From Bacteroidales bacterium (GTDB lineage: Bacteria > Bacteroidota > Bacteroidia > Bacteroidales > Muribaculaceae), in contig DXXM01000057.1 of assembly GCA_019416285.1 (NCBI GenBank), forward strand, positions 1-9,530: a stretch of DNA of 9,530 nt, in the 5' to 3' direction. The position numbers and the translations under genes were made by a program. Shown one piece after another: positions 5,088 through 9,530 of this stretch (position 1 is its first letter; every line of letters starts with the position of its first letter). Under the pieces are notes generated by a model, which had not been told where the DNA came from, did not search any database, and worked only from the letters and a program-made list of their open reading frames with translations.

Positions 5088-6443
5088 TTATAATCTAAAT
5101 TCTGATAATCCTGTAAGGCGGTTAAGCTCAGATGATAGGGTTTCAGGGAGAAAACGAGCATATACTTTCTCTGTTATATCTGTGCTGCCATGCCCGAGAA
5201 GACGACTTACTACAGACATGGAAAGACCTTCATTCAAAGCATATACAGCGAATGTGTGCCTTGCAACGTGCATCGTCAGAGGAAAATTAAGTTTCAATTC
5301 CTCTCCTACGACCGTAAGAGATTGGTTAATACTTCTCGTAGCCGTGTTTCTGACTTTATATAACGCCTCATCGTCGTCTATATCCAGACTCTCTTTTGCA
5401 AGGTTGAATACAAATTTTGACTCGCCGTTTTTCTCTTTCCATGCTTCAAGTATTTCGATAGCAGAGTCAGACAATGGAATTATATGTCGCTTCCCGGTCT
5501 TAATCATGATTTTTCGTAATTCTTTTTTCTTCATGTCTATATTAGACCATTGAAGCGTCATAATATCTACGACACGGAGGCCACAGGCGTGGAAGGCGAA
5601 AAGGAACATTTCAATATATTCCTTTCGACGAGGTTCCTTACAATTATGGTAATATTCTATCAGCTTAGTTAATTCCTCTTGTGAAAGGCTCTTTCCGTCA
5701 TAAGAAGACTCATCGCCCGAAAGATTAGGCTTGATGGCAATACGCATATCCTGTATTCTCGCATTTAATGCCGCATCTAAAATGTGTAGTTCTGCGGCAT
5801 AGGCACAGGCTTTTAGAATAGGAGTCAGTGCGTGATTTATGGTATGGTCGCTGTTCTGCTTTATTTCACGGCGCCATTCGATATATTCTTCGAGAAGTTC
5901 AATAGAAATCTCTCCGAGATAGATACCATCGGATTTATAGGTCCCACGCTCTTTGGAACGCAGGAATTCCTTAAACATATTCATGCCACTTTTGCCGTTC
6001 TCATAGCGGCTCCTGCCGATACGGTTGCGGGAATATTCAGAATCCAGCCTGTCAGTCACAAATTCAACAAAGTCCTTGCCATTGTCTTTTCTTACGGCAA
6101 CAGGCTTTTCAAGAAGGAAGCCATCTATGACTTCTTCCGTTATCTGGTGCGGATTATTCTGGGCGAACTCAGCAAGGAGTGAATCAGTCCTCTCAACTCT
6201 GGCAAGTAAGACACTGTTGATACGCTTGGACTCCGAGCCATAAGAGGGGCGGACGCCGCCGCGCCCTGCGTGAAGGTTCTGATTCCAGTCTGCGATCTTC
6301 ACGAAGATATTGGTAGTGCGCCGGATTACCTTACGGTTCCACGTATATTCTATGTCCACCGGATAAGCCTTGTTCTTATCCGGATTTTTTGGCGTCCTCA
6401 GACGGTATTTCCCTAATGGGTATAATCTTTTTGTCCTTCCCAT
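5088..6443 (-). CDS. Tyrosine recombinase / integrase
   Basis: This 451-residue site-specific recombinase has the three-part layout usual in Bacteroidota elements: an Arm-type DNA-binding domain (about 1-95), a SAM-like core-binding domain (120-235) and a C-terminal catalytic domain (250-440). The catalytic set is complete: Arg290 in HACGLR, a Lys at 315 (or 318) in IKTGKRH, His392 and Arg395 in HVARH, His418 in LLGHGS, and the nucleophile Tyr428 in EKVYARF. It would cut and rejoin the element ends through a covalent phosphotyrosine. The gene lies next to chromosomal-looking genes, as expected for an integrase at an element end. Upstream lie a promoter motif and repeated ACAAACAAA sites. No damage is visible, so the enzyme should be active. 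It is too divergent to assign to IntDOT itself. Confidence 0.95.
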   Translation of the reverse strand: MGRTKRLYPLGKYRLRTPKNPDKNKAYPVDIEYTWNRKVIRRTTNIFVKIADWNQNLHAGRGGVRPSYGSESKRINSVLLARVERTDSLLAEFAQNNPHQITEEVIDGFLLEKPVAVRKDNGKDFVEFVTDRLDSEYSRNRIGRSRYENGKSGMNMFKEFLRSKERGTYKSDGIYLGEISIELLEEYIEWRREIKQNSDHTINHALTPILKACAYAAELHILDAALNARIQDMRIAIKPNLSGDESSYDGKSLSQEELTKLIEYYHNCKEPRRKEYIEMFLFAFHACGLRVVDIMTLQWSNIDMKKKELRKIMIKTGKRHIIPLSDSAIEILEAWKEKNGESKFVFNLAKESLDIDDDEALYKVRNTATRSINQSLTVVGEELKLNFPLTMHVARHTFAVYALNEGLSMSVVSRLLGHGSTDITEKVYARFLPETLSSELNRLTGLSEFRL

Positions 6444-6452
6444 AGGCCGTTA

Positions 6453-6600
6453 TTTGTTTGTATTTTTACGATATTCCCACATGTCTGCAAAGGTAGTGAA
6501 TTATATACAAACAAAACGGAAAAATCGGGGCAAATGTTGCATTATACACAAACAAATTAGGCGATTTTAGACCATAAAACACCAGCCATACAAACAAATT
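6453..6600. repeat. ACAAACAAA site array upstream of the integrase
   Basis: Direct copies of ACAAACAAA begin at 6507, 6548 and 6590, spaced 41 and 42 bases, close to four helical turns. An inverted copy is at 6453-6462. The first two share a longer 16-mer (6500-6515 and 6541-6556, 15 of 16 identical). Regular same-face repeats next to an integrase gene fit arm-type recombinase sites or an operator for integrase expression. The third copy lies inside the hairpin at 6581-6621. Confidence 0.55.
6488..6515 (-). promoter_or_regulatory. Putative integrase promoter
   Basis: TACCTTTG on the minus strand (6495-6488) is a full match to the Bacteroidota -7 consensus, 45 bases before the integrase ATG at 6443. 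TTTG boxes at 6515-6512 and 6511-6508 sit 16 and 12 bases upstream, a little nearer than the usual 19-21. These boxes belong to the first ACAAACAAA repeat, so a protein bound there would compete with RNA polymerase. Confidence 0.6.
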
Positions 6601-6621
6601 CTGATTGTTTATATGGCTGGT
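6581..6621 (-). terminator. Hairpin, probable terminator of the DUF2795 gene
   Basis: Arms 6581-6597 and 6605-6621 pair at 16 of 17 positions around a 7-nt loop. It starts 30 bases after the DUF2795 stop, and on the minus strand GTTTTATGG follows, a modest T-rich tract. The left arm includes the last ACAAACAAA copy, so this sequence may also be bound by element proteins. Confidence 0.6.
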
Positions 6622-6650
6622 ATTCAGTATTTTATGTGAATTTCAGATGC

Positions 6651-6872
6651 TCAATATTCATCCTCGTTGAAGAAGAAGTCCTCTTTCTGGGGGTAGTCGG
6701 GCCAGATGTCCTCGATACATTCGTATGTGTCGCCTTCGTCCTCCATTTCCTGGAGGTTTTCGATTACTTCCATAGGGGCGCCGGAGCGCATGGCGTAGTC
6801 TATGAGTTCTTCTTTGGTCGCGGGCCAGGGTGCGTCTTCGAGTTTCGATGCCAGTTCAAGTGTCCAATACAT
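6651..6872 (-). CDS. DUF2795 domain-containing small acidic protein
   Basis: This 73-residue protein matches the short DUF2795 proteins that are strongly conserved in Bacteroidales: MYWTLELASKLEDAPWPATK-x-ELIDYA (1-27), SGAPMEVIENLQEMEDEGD (30-48) and the acidic end with IWPDYP and DFFFNEDEY (56-73). Function is unknown; it is cytoplasmic, acidic and probably a small helical protein. It stands alone, with its own consensus promoter (6937-6966) and a terminator hairpin (6581-6621). It looks like a core chromosomal gene and marks the host side of the element boundary. Confidence 0.88.
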   Translation of the reverse strand: MYWTLELASKLEDAPWPATKEELIDYAMRSGAPMEVIENLQEMEDEGDTYECIEDIWPDYPQKEDFFFNEDEY

Positions 6873-6936
6873 GGTGGTGATGTGTTAGAGTATGTGTATG
6901 TTGTTTATGTTTTGTGTCACAGATTTTTTGTGCGCG

Positions 6937-6966
6937 CAAAGGTAGTCATTTTCTATATATATACAA
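6937..6966 (-). promoter_or_regulatory. Promoter of the DUF2795 gene
   Basis: TACCTTTG (6944-6937) with TTG (6966-6964) exactly 19 bases upstream matches the Bacteroidota sigma-70 -7/-33 arrangement. The start of transcription would be near 6930, giving a leader of about 58 nt. Confidence 0.75.
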
Positions 6967-7166
6967 TCGAATTACATGCTTGATATGTTAAATATTCTAA
7001 ACATAAGCCGTTCTCTCTTCTGGTTGGGTGACCGTGCTGGGCGTGAGTGGTGGTCTGAATAGTGTGTAGCGGTGCTTCAGGGGGTGTCATATCCGATAAA
7101 AGTTTCCTATATATAAGATGTGTGAATTTAATAAAAATTTAATAGAGCGGCTCTGAAAATTATTGC

Positions 7167-7174
7167 TACCTTTG
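7167..7174 (+). promoter_or_regulatory. Promoter -7 element of the TonB-dependent receptor gene
   Basis: TACCTTTG is a perfect -7 match 38 bases before the receptor ATG at 7213. The upstream DNA is AT-rich (7115-7165) but has no clear TTG at the -33 position, so an activator may be needed. Confidence 0.65.
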
Positions 7175-7212
7175 CAGTCTGTTTCCCAAATCAATAAATA
7201 CACCAGTCACAC

Positions 7213-9465
7213 ATGTCACTATGCCGCTTCGTGCTTCTCTTCTCACTGCTCGGCTGTCTGGCTCTCTGCGCCCGTGGCGAGAATCTGCCTGACCAGGCCG
7301 CACCGGTGGTCATCACCGAAGGGCCCGACACTCTTGCAATCGGCGAGGTCACAGTCACTTCCATCAAGCAGGCTCGCTCGCTGCTGCGTCAGCCGGTCAC
7401 TGTCTCCACTCTGCGCCAGGCAGAAATCGAGCGCCTGAACATCTCCGGTCTAAAGGGGGTATCGGAAATCGCGCCTAATTTTTTCATGCCTGAATACGGG
7501 TCAAGGATGACCTCGTCGGTCTACGTCCGCGGCATAGGAGCCCGCATCGACCAGCCTGCCGTGGGGCTCAACATCGACAATATTCCCTATCTCAACAAGG
7601 ATGCCTACGATTTCGACATGATGGACATCCAGCGCATCGAAGTGCTCCGCGGCCCGCAGTCAACTCTCTACGGACGCAACACCATAGCCGGACTAATCAA
7701 CATCACCACTCTCTCGCCTCTCCACTATCAGGGCGTGCGGGGGATGGCGGAGGCCGCAACAGGCAACAGCTACCGCCTCGGCCTGTCGTATTACGGTCTT
7801 ATTGCCCCCTCGCTCGGAATGTCGGTCAGCGCGAGCGGCGGCTATCGCGGCGGCTATTTCCGCAACGCCTACAGCGGCGAGCGTGCCGACCGCGAGCGCA
7901 CATGGGCTCTCCGCTGGAAAACAGCCTGGCGTCCCGCAGCCAACCTGCTCATCGAGAATGTGGCCTCCGGAGGCTATGCCCGGCAGAACGGCTACCCATA
8001 CGCCTTCGAGGAGACTAAGAAAATCGAATATAACGACACCTGTTTCTACAAGCGCACGACTTTCACCGACGGTCTCACCGTCAACTGGTCGACCGGCAAT
8101 TTCACACTTTCGTCAATCACCGGATTCCAGTATATCGACGACAATCTCACTCTCGACCAGGACTTTCTCCCCAAAAGCTATTTTACCCTCACCCAGAAGC
8201 AGCACGACCGCAACCTGACGCAAGACATAGTGATGCGCGGTTCCGTCGGCGCCTACAACTGGCTGGCCGGTGTGTTCGGTTTCTATAAATATGCCGACAT
8301 CAGCGCGCCCGTCGATTTCAAGAAGGACGGCATCGACCATCTCATCCTCGGCAATGTCAATCCCAATCTTCCCCCGGGCATGCGCCTCGGCTGGGACCAG
8401 GATAATCTGCTCCTCGGCTCCGAATTCACCCATCCTGTCAAGGGGGTGGCGGTGTATCACCAGAGCTCATACGACTGGCGCAATTTCTCATTTGCCGTGG
8501 GGTTGCGTCTTGACTACGAACACACCTCGCTACGCTACCACAGCCACAGCTCGGCCTCGTGTACGATGTATCGCGGACAGATTCCCCTGAAAACCGTCGA
8601 GGTCAACATCGACGACCGCGACCGCCTCTCGCAGCATTTCGCCCAGCTTCTCCCGAAATTCAGCATCACATACAATCTTCCCCATTCTGCCATTTTCCTT
8701 TCGGCCGCCAAAGGCTACAAGGCGGGCGGATTCAACACTCAGATGTTTTCCGACTTCCTCCAGCAGCGTCTGATGGAAGAACTCGGGCGCCCGGTGGACT
8801 ACGACGTATCCAAGATGGTCAAATACCGTCCGGAAATCTCGTGGAACTACGAGCTCGGAGGCCACTTCAGCGTGGACCAGGGGCGTGTCTACTCCTCATT
8901 CGCCCTTTTCCTAATAGAGTGCCGCGACCAGCAGCTGACCATGTTTCCCGACGGCTCCACCACGGGGCGCGTGATGGCCAATGCGGGGCGCACCCGCAGC
9001 ACGGGCGGTGAGTTTACCCTCGCCTACAGTCCCACCTCGCGCTGGTCATTCAACCTCGCCTACGGTTATACACACGCCACATTCCGCCGCTTCTCCGACG
9101 GACGTGAGGATTACCGCGGCAAACATGTGCCCTATGCGCCGTCCAACACCCTCTACCTCGCCGCAACCTACCGTCTGCCCCTCCCCTCTGACTGCTTCAG
9201 GTCGCTGACTTTCACGGCCGACATGCGCGGCACCGGCGCCATCTACTGGGACGAGGCAAACATCTACCGTCAGCCCTTCTATACTGAGTTCGGCGCCAAT
9301 GTCAGACTCGAGCTCCCCTTCGGCTCCGTAGATTTCTGGGGAAAGAATCTTACCGACAAGAAATTCTCGACCTTCCGCTACGAATCGATGTCAAACAGCT
9401 TCTTCCAGCGCGGCCTCCCGCTGCGCGGCGGAGTGACTTTGCGCCTCGACATGGCCTCGCTCTGA
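7213..9465 (+). CDS. TonB-dependent outer-membrane receptor (iron-siderophore/vitamin type)
   Basis: The protein has 750 residues. A hydrophobic signal peptide (5-20, cleavage probably after Ala20) leads to a DTLAIGEVTVTS segment (39-50) that resembles a TonB box. The plug domain (about 53-167) contains VYVRGIGARIDQPAVGLNID (103-122) and the hallmark IQRIEVLRGPQSTLYGRNT (139-157). The rest (about 175-750) is a 22-strand-type beta barrel rich in alternating aromatics. It has no N-terminal carboxypeptidase-like domain and no SusD partner nearby, so it resembles FepA/CirA/BtuB-style transporters rather than SusC glycan receptors. It would take up a scarce ligand across the outer membrane using TonB-ExbBD energy; the ligand cannot be read from sequence. 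It ends in MASL rather than the usual aromatic residue. It has its own promoter motif and no partner gene downstream in the window. Confidence 0.93.
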   Translation: MSLCRFVLLFSLLGCLALCARGENLPDQAAPVVITEGPDTLAIGEVTVTSIKQARSLLRQPVTVSTLRQAEIERLNISGLKGVSEIAPNFFMPEYGSRMTSSVYVRGIGARIDQPAVGLNIDNIPYLNKDAYDFDMMDIQRIEVLRGPQSTLYGRNTIAGLINITTLSPLHYQGVRGMAEAATGNSYRLGLSYYGLIAPSLGMSVSASGGYRGGYFRNAYSGERADRERTWALRWKTAWRPAANLLIENVASGGYARQNGYPYAFEETKKIEYNDTCFYKRTTFTDGLTVNWSTGNFTLSSITGFQYIDDNLTLDQDFLPKSYFTLTQKQHDRNLTQDIVMRGSVGAYNWLAGVFGFYKYADISAPVDFKKDGIDHLILGNVNPNLPPGMRLGWDQDNLLLGSEFTHPVKGVAVYHQSSYDWRNFSFAVGLRLDYEHTSLRYHSHSSASCTMYRGQIPLKTVEVNIDDRDRLSQHFAQLLPKFSITYNLPHSAIFLSAAKGYKAGGFNTQMFSDFLQQRLMEELGRPVDYDVSKMVKYRPEISWNYELGGHFSVDQGRVYSSFALFLIECRDQQLTMFPDGSTTGRVMANAGRTRSTGGEFTLAYSPTSRWSFNLAYGYTHATFRRFSDGREDYRGKHVPYAPSNTLYLAATYRLPLPSDCFRSLTFTADMRGTGAIYWDEANIYRQPFYTEFGANVRLELPFGSVDFWGKNLTDKKFSTFRYESMSNSFFQRGLPLRGGVTLRLDMASL

Positions 9466-9530
9466 CGGCGATGTGTGTAAGAGGCTGTTTAAAAACAAAA
9501 GTGAAATGAGGGGCAGCGAATTTTTTAGAT

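Larger units (their letters stand above)
6873..7212. other. Divergent intergenic region, DUF2795 gene / TonB receptor
   Basis: The 340 bases hold one promoter for each flanking gene (minus at 6937-6966, plus at 7167-7174). The stretch between, about 6967-7140, shows no ORF of note, no tRNA-like fold and no strong hairpin. No Fur-type or other operator was recognised. Confidence 0.6.

Noticed and set aside
6487..6946. Direct repeat GCAAAGGTAGT (6487-6497 and 6936-6946) as a pair of att sites
   Set aside because: Both copies coincide with TAnnTTTG promoter elements of the two minus-strand genes, so promoter consensus explains the match. A role as an integration core cannot be excluded, since CTnDOT core sites resemble this motif.
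7213..7260. LLGC lipobox in the receptor signal peptide
   Set aside because: The hydrophobic core continues past the Cys, and TonB receptors are barrel proteins normally cut by signal peptidase I.
7802..9208. Several ORFs in other frames of the TonB receptor gene
   Set aside because: Ser/Thr/Pro/Arg-rich out-of-frame translations, with no support against the full-length receptor.
1..9530. CRISPR array, tRNA or rRNA genes
   Set aside because: No regularly spaced repeat-spacer pattern, and no tRNA or rRNA sequence was recognised on either strand.

Overview
The window comes from a member of the Bacteroidales, probably a gut species; a Muribaculaceae-like genome is a guess. Three upstream regions carry the Bacteroidota -7 promoter motif TAnnTTTG (6488-6495 minus, 6937-6944 minus, 7167-7174 plus). 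The gene families (DUF1896, DUF3945/DUF4099, a DUF2795 protein of the Bacteroidales type, an Arm-SAM-like tyrosine recombinase) are typical of that order and its conjugative elements.

Positions 1 to about 6600 look like one end of an integrative (conjugative) element. The minus strand carries, in transcription order, a possible 38-residue protein, a coiled-coil/HTH protein, a DUF4099/DUF3945 protein, a short and apparently catalytically dead topoisomerase III relative, a DUF1896 protein, and the first 17 codons of a large gene that stops at what looks like an insertion sequence end (1-53). The order HTH - DUF3945 - topoisomerase III matches the xis2d-orf3-exc excision region of CTnDOT-type elements. 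A roughly 700-base non-coding stretch follows, with phased GGAAA motifs and palindromes. Then come a plus-strand winged-HTH gene and a convergent minus-strand tyrosine recombinase, separated by a perfect bidirectional terminator. The integrase upstream region holds three direct copies of an ACAAACAAA site spaced 41-42 bp, plus one inverted copy. These are candidate arm-type or regulatory sites.

From about 6620 to the end the window looks chromosomal: a small acidic DUF2795 protein (minus) and a divergent 750-residue TonB-dependent outer-membrane receptor (plus), each with a good promoter motif. The exact element/chromosome junction cannot be placed from this window alone.

The most notable observations are: (1) the leader of the DUF1896 gene, which combines a 10-codon ORF, a terminator hairpin and a 16-bp stem whose far arm lies just upstream of the start codon, a layout suggestive of attenuation; (2) the degenerate Exc-like topoisomerase; (3) the IS-truncated methylase/helicase start; (4) the helically spaced sites in the two regulatory regions.
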